Assembly (NCBI GenBank): GCA_027618475.1
Contig: JAQCEJ010000040.1
Coordinates: 1 to 43,528 of the forward strand
Reading direction: 5' to 3'
DNA: 43,528 bases
Origin: Planctomycetota bacterium
Lineage (GTDB): Bacteria; Planctomycetota; Planctomycetia; Planctomycetales; Planctomycetaceae
This document shows positions 17,087 through 26,496 of this stretch, piece by piece (within the stretch, counting starts at the first letter, position 1; each line of letters begins with the position of its first letter). The notes beneath the pieces were generated by a model. That model ran no database searches, was not told the origin of the DNA, and was given only the letters and a program-made list of their open reading frames with translations. The position numbers and the translations under genes are program-made.

Positions 17087-18664
17087 TTAAATGCCCCCTT
17101 GCGTCCACACACCGTCGATCAGCCGCCAGGTTTTCGACTCGGTCGCCGCATTCTGCAGAATCATCGGCAACCGATGGGGACGGATCCCGTCGTAGCATTG
17201 CAGCATGCCGAAACGACGCAGCGACGCTGGTATTCCAACCGCCGTAAAACCGGAATGCCCCGTAGCGGGAAACGGTCCGCCATGATTCATCGCCGGCGAG
17301 ACGGCGACACCGGTCGGCATCTTGTCGTTCAGCAGCCGTCCCACTTTCTGACGAACCGGCGCTTCGAGCTTTTCGTACAAGGCATCGTCCCCGCCGTCGG
17401 TCGCCGTGTAGAGCGTTCCGGTCAGATTTCCTTCCAGTCGCTCGGCCAGTAACGGTAATTGATCGGGATTCGAAGCGATAACAAACAGCGATCCGTTACC
17501 GAACGCTTCCGCCTGCAGCGCTTCAGGATTCGCCATAAACGCATCGCCGTCGACGGTGAGCAGCGTATTGGTGCAGGAGACGCCGGTACCACCTCCTGCG
17601 GTTCCGCCGGTGATCAGTTTTGCTCCGCAGGCCTGCAGACTGTTCACCGCGTCAAGGAAATTCTTTTGCACGCCGGAACTGAGCATCGTTCCGACCGCGG
17701 CGGCCTGAAATCGTTTCGCAACGGCGTCGACAAATGCCTCAGAACTCGGTCCACCGGGAAGAAATACGAGACCGGGATTCGTGCAGAATTGCCCCGTTCC
17801 CATCAGACAACTTCCAGAGAATTCGTCGGCGATCGCTTCCAGGCGTTCGGACAACGCTCCGGGGAGAATGAAAATAGGATTAATGCTCGAAAGTTCGAGA
17901 TACATCGGTTTGCCGACGGCATCCGCCGCCGTTTTCAACGTGAGACCGGCATGGCGCGACCCGGTGTAGCCTGATGCTCCGATAAGCGGGTGTGACACCA
18001 GCTTTGCACCATCATCGTGACTGGTACGATAAATGAGTTGCACCCACGCCGGAGGAAGATCGGTCTCGCGAACCGCGTCGAGGGCCAGTTCGGCGAAAAG
18101 TCGGGTCGTCGACGGATGCGAGGTATGACCTTTCGCAATCACCGGGTTGCCCGCGGCGATGGCAGCCGCAAAGTCGCCCCCGGCGGAACTGTTGAACGCA
18201 AAGGGAAAATTGTTGGGACCGAACACGGCGACCGGTCCGATCGGCCCGAGATACGAGCGGATATTCGCCTTGGTGTCGATCGTCGGTAACGACCAGCTCC
18301 CCTCGCGGGCCGCAGCGGCAGCCTGACGAAGCTGATTGGTTGTGCGTGGAAGCTCGCCCTCTTTCAGACGGGGTGAAACAGGAAGCGCCGTCTCTTGATG
18401 CGCAATCTCGACGAGATCATCGGTGCGGCCTTCGATCTTGTCGGCGAAACATTCGAGAAACTGTGCGAAGCGGACACCGTGCCAGCCGGCCGTTCGGCGA
18501 AACGCGGCGGAGGCCGCATCCAGTGCCTGTTCGATTTCTGCCCAGGGACTGACAGGATACTGATCGGGCAGAACCTGCTCGGTTTTCGGATTCAACGCCT
18601 GAAAGACCGTGGTCCCTGTGGAAGCCCTCCACTGACCGTCAATTAATACGGGATGAGCCGACAT
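17087..18664 (-). CDS. Aldehyde dehydrogenase (NADP+), alpha-ketoglutaric semialdehyde type
   Basis: A 525-aa aldehyde dehydrogenase of the subgroup that oxidises 2,5-dioxovalerate (alpha-ketoglutaric semialdehyde) in pentose and sugar-acid pathways. Key residues are the oxyanion Asn in GPNNFPFAFN (~151), the general base Glu in MYLELSSINP (Glu257) and the catalytic Cys in GTGQFCTNPG (Cys294). Late motifs ETFGN-like EAFGNGSLFV and VSPAMNHGGPFPATG also fit this subgroup. AAAGGA lies upstream of the ATG. No other genes of that sugar-acid pathway lie beside it, so the substrate call rests on the subgroup pattern. Confidence 0.87.
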   Translation of the reverse strand: MSAHPVLIDGQWRASTGTTVFQALNPKTEQVLPDQYPVSPWAEIEQALDAASAAFRRTAGWHGVRFAQFLECFADKIEGRTDDLVEIAHQETALPVSPRLKEGELPRTTNQLRQAAAAAREGSWSLPTIDTKANIRSYLGPIGPVAVFGPNNFPFAFNSSAGGDFAAAIAAGNPVIAKGHTSHPSTTRLFAELALDAVRETDLPPAWVQLIYRTSHDDGAKLVSHPLIGASGYTGSRHAGLTLKTAADAVGKPMYLELSSINPIFILPGALSERLEAIADEFSGSCLMGTGQFCTNPGLVFLPGGPSSEAFVDAVAKRFQAAAVGTMLSSGVQKNFLDAVNSLQACGAKLITGGTAGGGTGVSCTNTLLTVDGDAFMANPEALQAEAFGNGSLFVIASNPDQLPLLAERLEGNLTGTLYTATDGGDDALYEKLEAPVRQKVGRLLNDKMPTGVAVSPAMNHGGPFPATGHSGFTAVGIPASLRRFGMLQCYDGIRPHRLPMILQNAATESKTWRLIDGVWTQGGI

Positions 18665-18910
18665 ATCAATAATCCTTTTGCTGCAGGATTTCGCTGCGAG
18701 GTGTTCTTTGAACCGCTACACTTCAATACAGAACAGGCCATCGTTACATATGCGACGGCGATGGACCTGCTTATTGTAACAGAGCGATGATGTGAATCCA
18801 ATCGGCGGACGGGCCATACAGATGCCGGCCTCCGATGGGCAGAAACGACCATTTTGCAGAGGATTTTCCGACTGACGAATGTGTCGGCCCGATCTCGTCG
18901 CGGCGAACGC

Positions 18911-21133
18911 CTACGGTATGATCACGAACTCATTCGAGTTCAGATATGCCCAGAAGACATCCTGCAGTCCTTGAGCCATCGCCAGTTGACGGTCGTCGCC
19001 CACTTGGGAATCGGCGACGCGATCAACAATGATCTTACGCCAAAGTTCCATTTCCTTTTGGGTCGGTTCGCGCGACAAGGCGGAGACGCAGAGCAGACGA
19101 AGTCGCTCTTGTTCGGTCATCCGCTTCTTAAGAAGTTCGCTCAAATAGCTCCCCCGGTCGAGACTGAGCGATTTGGAAATCATTTCGCTGTTCATCATCA
19201 ACAGCGCCAGCGACACGGTTCCTTCAAAATTGCTCATCTCGTTATTTTCGTCGGTGTTCATATTGGTGACGAACTGCTGCATCCACTGATCGCGGAGAGG
19301 CTCATCGGCTGCCCAACTGATCCGTTTCTGATTCTGAGGACGGGTCGCCACCACCAGCGAATCGTACAACTGCTCGGCAGTCATCGATTTGGGATAAACG
19401 CGGCTGAACATCGGCGGCAGTCCCGCTTCGGGATTATCGCTGAGATTGGTGTCGTTGAACTGGCTGCTCCGCTGATACGCTTCCGACAAGCAGATCCAGC
19501 GAATCAGTTTCTTCATGTCGTAACCCGAATTGACAAATTCTTGCGAGAGCCGTTCGAGTAACTCCGGATGCGTCGGCGTGTTATGCGGTCCCATATCGTC
19601 GACCGGGCTGGTAAACCCCTTGCCGAAGAAATGTTGCCACATACGATTGACCAGCGACATAGCCAACTGAGGCCGGCTCCCATCGGTCATGAGTTTGGCG
19701 AGTTCCTGCCGTCGATTGACCGCTTCGCTGCGATCGACATTCACGCCGTCAAACACCGGATACGCAACCTTCATCAGTCCACGACGGTTCTCGTAAAATT
19801 CGGGATCGCCGACCGGGTTCACCTGCAGTCGGGCAATTCGCTCGGTCTCGCCGGTTTGCGGGTTGACCAGTTCTTTACGAACGACGGTTGTCTGCTTGAA
19901 GAAGCTCTTCAATTCCCAAAACTGGTCCTGCTTCCAGTCGTTAAAAGGATGGTCGTGGCATTGAGTACATTGAACCTGCGTCCCCAGAAAAATGCGGGCG
20001 GTAATCGCCGTCGCGGGGACCGCCTGATTGTTCATGTGTGCCACAAGAAATGCCGCCGCACCGTTTTCGCGTGTGGAACCTTCGGCCGCGACAATGTCGT
20101 AAACGACCTCATTCCATGGGCGATTGTGGGCAAAGCTGTCTCGTAGAAATTTTTGAAGCGCGGGACGGTCGACATCCGGGGAGAGCGAGCGACCGATCAG
20201 CAGGTTCGTCCAGATCGTCGTCCAGTTGCGGACGAAAGCGGGATCATCCAGGAGTCGTTCGACGACCGCTTCCCGCTTCTCTCGTTGCAGGCGCGGATCG
20301 TTCAAAAACTCCAGAACCAAACCCGACGACGGAATATGCCCCACAATGTCGAGATAGACGCGACGCAGCCACTCCGAGTCGTCGGCGATCTCCGACGGCC
20401 TGACACCCGAACCCTCCAACCCCGACGCAATCTGATCGTCGATAAAGGCCACCATCTGGTCGGAGGCACCAAATCGCGAGGCCAACGCCGAACCATCGAA
20501 CGAAGAGCCATCGATGCTCGAAGCGACGTTGTCATCCGAGTCACCCGACGAATTGACGGCAAGATCTGATGTCGAAGCGGAATCGACCTTCGGATGATCG
20601 AGTTCGATCCGCTGAAGTTTTCGCGATGTGTTTCCTCTTACCGGGAGTCCGCCGTTCAGTTCGGAAGACGCTCCGTTGCCTTGGGAGGGGATCGCCGTGC
20701 GATTGGCCATCTCCAGAGCGCTCTCGCGATCGGTATTACGATTGAACAACAGGAAGGCTCCGCCGATCATACAAACAGCTGCGATTCCTGCGTTGATCAC
20801 CAATCTGTGACGCGACCGTCGGTTTGCCGCATGAGGCGTTGCCGAAGCGGAAACCGTCGCAGAACAGACCTTCTTCGTTTCTTCAGAGGACATCGATTCG
20901 TATTCATCCGAAATCGATTCCATAAAGCTATCGGTATATTGCGAAGCGACAACTCCGACGTCCCACAACAGGCTGCCGTGCAGGTCGATATATTCGAGAT
21001 ACCGCCGCATCATCGCGGGTTCGCCAAGGACAAGTTGTTCGAGTCGCGCAACCTGGGCCGATGTGAGGTTGTTCTCACACATCGCCTCGAGCAAAACATC
21101 GAGTTCCTGGTTGTTCTCGTTGAATTCAGTCAT
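18911..21133 (-). CDS. Transmembrane anti-sigma module fused to DUF1549/DUF1553
   Basis: A 740-aa fusion. Residues 1-60 carry the short planctomycete anti-sigma/FecR-type module (LDVLLEAMCENNLTSAQVARL and AMMRRYLEYIDLHGSLLWDV). A single membrane helix follows at ~111-130. The exported part holds DUF1549, with WLRRVYLDIVGHIP, the cytochrome-like CTQCHDHPFNDW (Cys389, Cys392, His393), and DUF1553 with VDDMGPHNTPTHPELLERLS, FSRVYPKSMTAEQLYDSLV and a C-terminal ending in FWAYLNSNEF. It starts 25 nt after the ECF sigma gene, as for an anti-sigma partner. The protein thus could sense through its surface cytochrome-like part and hold the sigma factor on the cytoplasmic side. The fusion is direct sequence evidence; signalling is inference. 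Confidence 0.85.
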   Translation of the reverse strand: MTEFNENNQELDVLLEAMCENNLTSAQVARLEQLVLGEPAMMRRYLEYIDLHGSLLWDVGVVASQYTDSFMESISDEYESMSSEETKKVCSATVSASATPHAANRRSRHRLVINAGIAAVCMIGGAFLLFNRNTDRESALEMANRTAIPSQGNGASSELNGGLPVRGNTSRKLQRIELDHPKVDSASTSDLAVNSSGDSDDNVASSIDGSSFDGSALASRFGASDQMVAFIDDQIASGLEGSGVRPSEIADDSEWLRRVYLDIVGHIPSSGLVLEFLNDPRLQREKREAVVERLLDDPAFVRNWTTIWTNLLIGRSLSPDVDRPALQKFLRDSFAHNRPWNEVVYDIVAAEGSTRENGAAAFLVAHMNNQAVPATAITARIFLGTQVQCTQCHDHPFNDWKQDQFWELKSFFKQTTVVRKELVNPQTGETERIARLQVNPVGDPEFYENRRGLMKVAYPVFDGVNVDRSEAVNRRQELAKLMTDGSRPQLAMSLVNRMWQHFFGKGFTSPVDDMGPHNTPTHPELLERLSQEFVNSGYDMKKLIRWICLSEAYQRSSQFNDTNLSDNPEAGLPPMFSRVYPKSMTAEQLYDSLVVATRPQNQKRISWAADEPLRDQWMQQFVTNMNTDENNEMSNFEGTVSLALLMMNSEMISKSLSLDRGSYLSELLKKRMTEQERLRLLCVSALSREPTQKEMELWRKIIVDRVADSQVGDDRQLAMAQGLQDVFWAYLNSNEFVIIP

Positions 21134-21158
21134 GATCGTTTACTATCGGTAACAGGCG

Positions 21159-21803
21159 TTAATGCGATTCGGCGGCGATCCGTCGGCTGATACAATCGAG
21201 CAGCGTTCGCCGGATGCGGCTGAGCGACTGATAGACGGCATTCACCGGCCGGCCGAATTTCGCAGCGACCGACTTTCCGTTTTCTCCTGTCGCATATCGG
21301 TTCTTGATCAGTTCTCGATCGGCCGATCTCAAATTCTCAATGCATTCGAGCATAATCCCGCGTCGGTGCTCGAGTTCATCCTGCATCTGTCTTGATTCTC
21401 GAGCGACGGCGCTGACGAATTCGCTGCTGAATTGATGTCGGTCTTTGCGGCGGCGCTCGCGATGTTTCAGAATTTCGTAATGCGAAATCTGGCAGACCCA
21501 CGCGAGAAAATGACTCCCCGGAACGAACTGTTGATACTTCTTCCAGATGATGACGTTTGTCTCCTGCAATATCTCCTCGGCATCAACCGGACTCCCCACC
21601 TGAGAGAGAATGTGCAGATAGAGACGGCGCTGGCATTTGGTGAATTCCTGCACGAATTCTGAACTGGGAGGCATCTCGCGGCGTGGTGGTGCCGAACGAT
21701 CACCATTGGCGGACTTCTTCCGCGAACGGCTATCCGATCCGGAACTTTCGCTTCCGAGAATGATCGACGATTCAGGGCCGGACGTGTCTGCAACTGTTGT
21801 CAT
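21159..21803 (-). CDS. ECF sigma factor, Rhodopirellula/Verrucomicrobium type
   Basis: A 214-aa RNA polymerase sigma factor of the ECF group. A disordered N-terminus (~1-45) precedes sigma region 2, FTKCQRRLYLHILSQVGS, then DAEEILQETNVIIWKKYQQF and FLAWVCQISHYEILKHRERR. Region 4 is near the C-terminus: ECIENLRSADRELIKNRYAT, then SVAAKFGRPVNAVYQSLSRI with a helix-turn-helix. The pattern matches the family known from Rhodopirellula and Verrucomicrobium. It is followed by the anti-sigma/DUF1549 fusion after 25 nt, and probably both are one transcript. No clear ribosome site precedes the ATG. Confidence 0.9.
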   Translation of the reverse strand: MTTVADTSGPESSIILGSESSGSDSRSRKKSANGDRSAPPRREMPPSSEFVQEFTKCQRRLYLHILSQVGSPVDAEEILQETNVIIWKKYQQFVPGSHFLAWVCQISHYEILKHRERRRKDRHQFSSEFVSAVARESRQMQDELEHRRGIMLECIENLRSADRELIKNRYATGENGKSVAAKFGRPVNAVYQSLSRIRRTLLDCISRRIAAESH

Positions 21804-21952
21804 GGCACACTGAGACCTTAAACCAGAAAATCGTGTCGCACGCGACGAAGACCGGACGAAACAAGCTCTCGACAGGACGCGACGACCGAAAGTCGATCAT
21901 CGCGTCTTGCCTTTCGCTTATTCCGACATACTCCGTTCGATCCGAACAGAGA

Positions 21953-23221
21953 TCAGCCAATCAGTTCGGCAATGGCCGTTCCGCCGTTGGTAATCTTCAT
22001 CGGACGACCATTTTTCGACGTGTAAACCTTGTCGAGCGGAATTCCCAACGCATGCGCCACGGTCGACCAGATGTCGCCGGGAACATACGACTTGCCGACA
22101 ACGCTGGTTCCGTCGGCATCGGTTTCACCGATCGCCTGGCCACCTTTCAATCCGCCGCCACCCACCATCACCGACCAGCTATTGGCCCAGTGATCGCGAC
22201 CGACATCCTGATTGATACGCGGCGTACGAGCGAATTCACCCATCCACACCAGTACGGTGTGTTCGAGCAATCCACGTTGCTTCAGGTCGTTCGTTAACGC
22301 GGCGATACCGCGATCCAACTGAGGCAGCTGATTGGTACGCAGTGCGTTAAACACGCCCGAGTGCAAATCCCAGCCGCCCATATTGACTTCCACGAACGGA
22401 ACACCGGTTTCCACCAGCCGGCGGGCCAGCAGCAACCCCTGTCCGAAGCTGTTGTCGCCGTACGCTTCTTTCACTTCCGGTTTTTCCTGATCGACCTTGA
22501 ACGCCTCCATCTGAGGCGACGTCATCAGGTTCACCGCTTTGGAATAGACTTCTTTATGAGACAACGGCGTCTCGCCGCGCTTCGACTTGATAAAGCTCGA
22601 TTCGATTTCGGCGAGCATCGTCAAACGCTGATTGAGACGTTGTTCGGTCACGCCTCCCATCGAGGCGTTTTGAATCTGGCCGTTGCTGCTCACAACGAAC
22701 GGTGCGTTGGTCATCCCCAGGAAACCGGACGATTCGCTGGGACCGCCGACGGAGACGAACGCAGGAATTTCCAGATCCTTGCGTTGTTCGCCAAGTTCGT
22801 AGCTGGCAATCGACCCGAACGTGGGATGCACGACGGTCGGATTGGGGACATAACTCGTATGCATGAAGTAGCGGCCCCGGCCATGGTCGGCTTCGCGCGT
22901 GCTCATCGAGCGGACGACCGACAGCTCGTTCATGACCTTGGCGGTCTCGGGCATATGTTCGGAGATCTGTAAATCTCCGGCGGTACTGATCGGCTTAAAT
23001 TCGCCGCCGTTCTTGGAACCCGGCTTCAAATCCCAGATGTCGATCGTCGGAGGACCACCCCCCATCCACATCAGGATGCACGCCTTCTGATTCTTCTTCA
23101 CCTGCTGGGCATTCGCCTGCAAGTGAGACAGGAACTGAAGGGCGGGAAACGTCGCCACGCCGGTGGCCACATGATTGAGGAAATGCCGACGTGACATACC
23201 TTTAGGAATGATGAGACTCAT
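21953..23221 (-). CDS. DUF1501 protein with twin-arginine signal
   Basis: A 422-aa protein of the sulfatase-like DUF1501 family. It carries a Tat signal (SRRHFLNH near residues 10-17, hydrophobic to ~36). Conserved blocks are [20 protein letters not shown] (the metal-binding Asp region), [55 protein letters not shown] and [12 protein letters not shown], and a final [19 protein letters not shown]. In planctomycetes such proteins are regularly coded beside DUF1549/DUF1553 proteins, as here. AAAGGTGGA lies upstream of the ATG. It lies 163 nt downstream of the DUF1549/DUF1553 gene. Confidence 0.92.
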   Translation of the reverse strand: MSLIIPKGMSRRHFLNHVATGVATFPALQFLSHLQANAQQVKKNQKACILMWMGGGPPTIDIWDLKPGSKNGGEFKPISTAGDLQISEHMPETAKVMNELSVVRSMSTREADHGRGRYFMHTSYVPNPTVVHPTFGSIASYELGEQRKDLEIPAFVSVGGPSESSGFLGMTNAPFVVSSNGQIQNASMGGVTEQRLNQRLTMLAEIESSFIKSKRGETPLSHKEVYSKAVNLMTSPQMEAFKVDQEKPEVKEAYGDNSFGQGLLLARRLVETGVPFVEVNMGGWDLHSGVFNALRTNQLPQLDRGIAALTNDLKQRGLLEHTVLVWMGEFARTPRINQDVGRDHWANSWSVMVGGGGLKGGQAIGETDADGTSVVGKSYVPGDIWSTVAHALGIPLDKVYTSKNGRPMKITNGGTAIAELIG

Positions 23222-23384
23222 GAATATCCACCTTTACGTTAGACGCCCCTCGGGAACTACTCTTTGGAAAACCACGTGTTACATACCGAACTGCTTCGCT
23301 GCGTATGAATCAATCATGCCTGAATGAACCACACGCCCAACCGCAGATTTAACTTTCGCGTACAATAAAAACCGGCAAATTTGA

Positions 23385-25094
23385 TCAATGATTCGTCATA
23401 AACTCGTTCGAATTCAGCAAGGCCCAGAAAAGATCCTGATAGGCAATCACCTTATCGCGATTCACCTTGATCAATTTCCCCGCCGTTGAAAACTCACGAC
23501 TGGTAGGAGCACGCCCCAGCGACGCCAGATACAACTCTTTCACCTTCTGATTGTCCGAACCCTTCTGCGACAGCACGGAATGCAGATAGCTTCCGGGTGC
23601 GGTATTGATGGCGTTTTGCGTCAATTCCCCATTCATCATCATCAGTGCCTGCGGAATCGTGCCGTTGAAAATCGTCGCTTCATCCCCTTCATCGGTGCCG
23701 AAGGCGATGACGAACTGCTGCATCCAGCGCTGTCGTTGCGACTCGGCCTGCTCCCATCCTGCACTTCCCGATTTGTGTGCCTGAGTCGCCACGATCAGCG
23801 AGTCGTACAATTGTTCGGCCTGCAGCGCCTTGGGATACATATGGCTGAAGAGCGGAATCTCTCCGGCTGACGGATCATCGCTCTCATTCTTCGAATTAAA
23901 CTGGCTTGTGAGATTGTACGGTTCGCTGTTGCAAATCCAGCGAACCAGTTGCTTGATGTCGTAGCCGCTCTTCACGAACTCTTCGGACAGGCGATCGAGA
24001 ACTTCCGGATGCGACGGCGAATTGTGAGGGCCCATGTCGTCCACCGGGCGGGTGAATCCATATCCCATGAATTGTCCCCACGTCCGATTCACGAACGCCT
24101 GAGCGATCAACGGTTTTTCTCCTTCAACCATAAACCTCGCCAACGCCGCGCGACGGTCGGTGTCGAGGCTGTCGTCAACCTTGATATCAAAGAACGCCGG
24201 GGAGGCCGCAACCATCAGGCCGCTTCGTTTTTCATAAAAGACAGGCCCTTCGAAATCGGCACGGACGAGTTCCGAATAGTCGTCGACCTGACGACCCGAT
24301 TTTTCATCGAACTTGCGATGGTCGATCCGCCGCATCTGGCGGAAAAAGCTGTTGAATTCCCAGAAACGAGCCTGTTTCCAATCGTTGAACGGGTGATCGT
24401 GACACTGCGTGCATTGCACCTGCATGCCGAGAAACAATTTCGTCGTCTTAGCAGTCGCCTGCACCCCTTCGTCCGCCATCGTCATTTGAGCGAGCAGATA
24501 GTTCACGGCACCGTTGCGTTCGAAATGCCCTTCGGCACTGGTAATGTCGAAGACGATTTCATTCCAGGGACGATTCTTGGCAAAGGCTTCTCGCAGAAAC
24601 TTCTGCATTCCCGCCTGACTGACGCGGCGGGGAGGCTGACGGCCGATCAACAGGTTACTCCAGATCGTGGTCCAGTTTCGCACATAATCGGGGTCGTCGA
24701 GTAATTTATCGATAAGCTTCGACCGCTTGGCATCGTCGCGGTCTTCGACGAACGCTGTCACATCGGCTGACGGCGGAATATGACCCAGAATGTCGAGATA
24801 AACCCGACGAATCCATTCTTCATCGCTGGCAACTTCAGACGGCTCGATTTCGTTATCGACCCAACCCTGGCGAATCTGCTGGTTGACGAAATCGATAATG
24901 ACGTCGGACGACCCGGTGGTGAAGGAGGTCCGACTCTGAGCAGCCGAATCCGCTTCCTTCTCATCGGAAGCATCTACCGCCGCCACTTTTTTCGGCTTCG
25001 CCTGGGCTTCGGCACACGACGGCGCCACACCGACGGCCACTCCAACTCCCACGATCAGCACGATCCACAGTCGCGTTCGAATCATGTTTAACAT
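23385..25094 (-). CDS. Secreted DUF1549/DUF1553 protein
   Basis: A 569-aa exported protein. The signal peptide is at residues 8-31. DUF1549 is marked by EWIRRVYLDILGHIPPSADV and CTQCHDHPFNDWKQ (Cys228, Cys231, His232, a c-type heme-like site). DUF1553 is marked by VDDMGPHNSPSHPEVLDRLS, LVRWICNSEPYNL, LFSHMYPKALQAEQLYDSLI and FWALLNSNEF. It is the paralogue of the C-terminal 540 residues of the fusion protein at 18911-21133, but has no anti-sigma module. DUF1501 is encoded next on the same strand. The exact role of these pairs is unknown. The start may be at 25094 or at the in-frame ATG at 25085. Confidence 0.9.
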   Translation of the reverse strand: MLNMIRTRLWIVLIVGVGVAVGVAPSCAEAQAKPKKVAAVDASDEKEADSAAQSRTSFTTGSSDVIIDFVNQQIRQGWVDNEIEPSEVASDEEWIRRVYLDILGHIPPSADVTAFVEDRDDAKRSKLIDKLLDDPDYVRNWTTIWSNLLIGRQPPRRVSQAGMQKFLREAFAKNRPWNEIVFDITSAEGHFERNGAVNYLLAQMTMADEGVQATAKTTKLFLGMQVQCTQCHDHPFNDWKQARFWEFNSFFRQMRRIDHRKFDEKSGRQVDDYSELVRADFEGPVFYEKRSGLMVAASPAFFDIKVDDSLDTDRRAALARFMVEGEKPLIAQAFVNRTWGQFMGYGFTRPVDDMGPHNSPSHPEVLDRLSEEFVKSGYDIKQLVRWICNSEPYNLTSQFNSKNESDDPSAGEIPLFSHMYPKALQAEQLYDSLIVATQAHKSGSAGWEQAESQRQRWMQQFVIAFGTDEGDEATIFNGTIPQALMMMNGELTQNAINTAPGSYLHSVLSQKGSDNQKVKELYLASLGRAPTSREFSTAGKLIKVNRDKVIAYQDLFWALLNSNEFMTNH

Positions 25095-25558
25095 CTGGGA
25101 TCCCGATTCCTGCTAAAGGTTCAATTTCAGGAAGCTCCCGCTTCCTTGTGTTCAACACGCGTTTCTACGTACGATGTCGGCTACTCAACAATTCAAATTT
25201 GCTACCGTTCGTATTTTCTTCAAGCGCCCCAAAAAGTGGCTCGTTGCCATATGACAACTGCTAAAGGCGTTGATGATTGGCCGTGTCGCCTAATCATAAA
25301 ACCCGAAAACCACTTTGAATGTTCGTGGCGATTTCGATACGTTGCATATTTACATGAGTGTGCCCCAGCGCCGTAGCCACCGAGACGGCCACAACTCATT
25401 ATATCGCCGTTGCTTGTGGCATGTCCACAGAATCTGTCGTCCGATTCAATTCCGGTGACAAAAAAACCAATCCCCAGCGTAGAATCAGGGGTCGTTTTTT
25501 TCTCAAATCTCGTGGATCACAAACCGTAACGTTCGTTAACATTCGCCGAAAGTCATAG
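25095..25558. other. 464-bp divergent intergenic region
   Basis: Region between the DUF1549/DUF1553 gene (-) and the SDR gene (+), so it should hold both promoters. It is richer in A+T than the surrounding genes. I see no convincing gene. A short inverted repeat, TAACG-TT-CGTTA (25527-25538), lies 20 nt before the SDR start and could be an operator; GGGG followed by a run of seven T (25488-25500) is weakly terminator-like. Both are low confidence. Confidence 0.45.
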
Positions 25559-26347
25559 ATGCACAATAAGTTACTGACAGGACGCACGGCTGTCGTTACC
25601 GGAGCGTCCGACGGAATCGGACGTGCGACCTCCTTGTTGCTGGCAGAGCAGGGGGCTCGCGTTTTTGCTGCGGATATCCGCCAGAACCCCGAAAATCAGA
25701 CCGTTTTCTCTGAACTCGACATTTCTTTTCAGATCTGCGACGTCCGTCAAGAGTCCGACCTGCAACGGGTGTTTGCGGAGGTCATCTCAACTTCGGGGCG
25801 TGTCGACATCCTGGTCAACAACGCCGGTGTCGGAATGGTCAAGCAAATCACCGACGTCACCGAAGCCGACTGGAACTCGTGCATCGACACCAACCTGAAA
25901 GGACCATTCTTCGGCTGCAAGCACGCGATCGGCCAGATGCAGAAAAACGGGGGAGGAGCGATTGTGAATATCGCGAGCAACGCCGGTATCCTGCCGCGGG
26001 CTCATGATCCGGTTTACTCCATCAGCAAACTGGCCCTTGTCGGACTGACCAAAAGTCTCGCCCTCTGTCATGCCCGCGACCGCATTCGCATCAATGCCGT
26101 CTGCCCCGGACCGGTCGGCGACACAGGAATGATTCGCGAGGATATTGCCCGCGCCGATGACCCCGAAGCTTTTACGCAATCGCTGATCGACGCCAGTCCG
26201 CTGGCGAAGGCCTGCGAACGGATGATTTCCCCGCGCGAAATTGCCGAAGCCGTGTTGTATCTCGTCAGTGATGCCGCCCAGATGGTGACCGGCACCATCG
26301 TCGCCATCGACGGAGGGAAGTCGCTCGGCGTCCCGCCGAAAAGCTGA
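25559..26347 (+). CDS. SDR-family NAD(P)-dependent oxidoreductase
   Basis: A 262-aa classical short-chain dehydrogenase/reductase. The Rossmann cofactor motif is TGASDGIG (14-21), the structural motif is NNAG (87-90), and the catalytic set is Ser140 with YSISK (Tyr153, Lys157). The C-terminal VSDAAQMVTGTIVAIDGGKSL is usual for the family. The acidic ADIRQ after beta strand 2 suggests NAD(H). No ribosome site is seen before the ATG. The substrate is unknown. The next gene lies 149 nt downstream on the same strand. Confidence 0.9.
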   Translation: MHNKLLTGRTAVVTGASDGIGRATSLLLAEQGARVFAADIRQNPENQTVFSELDISFQICDVRQESDLQRVFAEVISTSGRVDILVNNAGVGMVKQITDVTEADWNSCIDTNLKGPFFGCKHAIGQMQKNGGGAIVNIASNAGILPRAHDPVYSISKLALVGLTKSLALCHARDRIRINAVCPGPVGDTGMIREDIARADDPEAFTQSLIDASPLAKACERMISPREIAEAVLYLVSDAAQMVTGTIVAIDGGKSLGVPPKS

Positions 26348-26496
26348 ACTCCCCTTGTTCGCAACATGCCGGCAAGGTATTCTCGCAAACAGCAGGCCAT
26401 TCGCATCGGCGTTCGGGGATGTGCGACGAAAAGTCGATGATCTCCATTTTCAATACCGCGAACGCCGGTATCGCCGAACGTCAAACCCAGGGGGCG

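Noticed and set aside
20594-21190. A 198-aa plus-strand frame opposite the anti-sigma/DUF1549 fusion.
   Set aside because: Antisense shadow; no recognisable features and no ribosome site.
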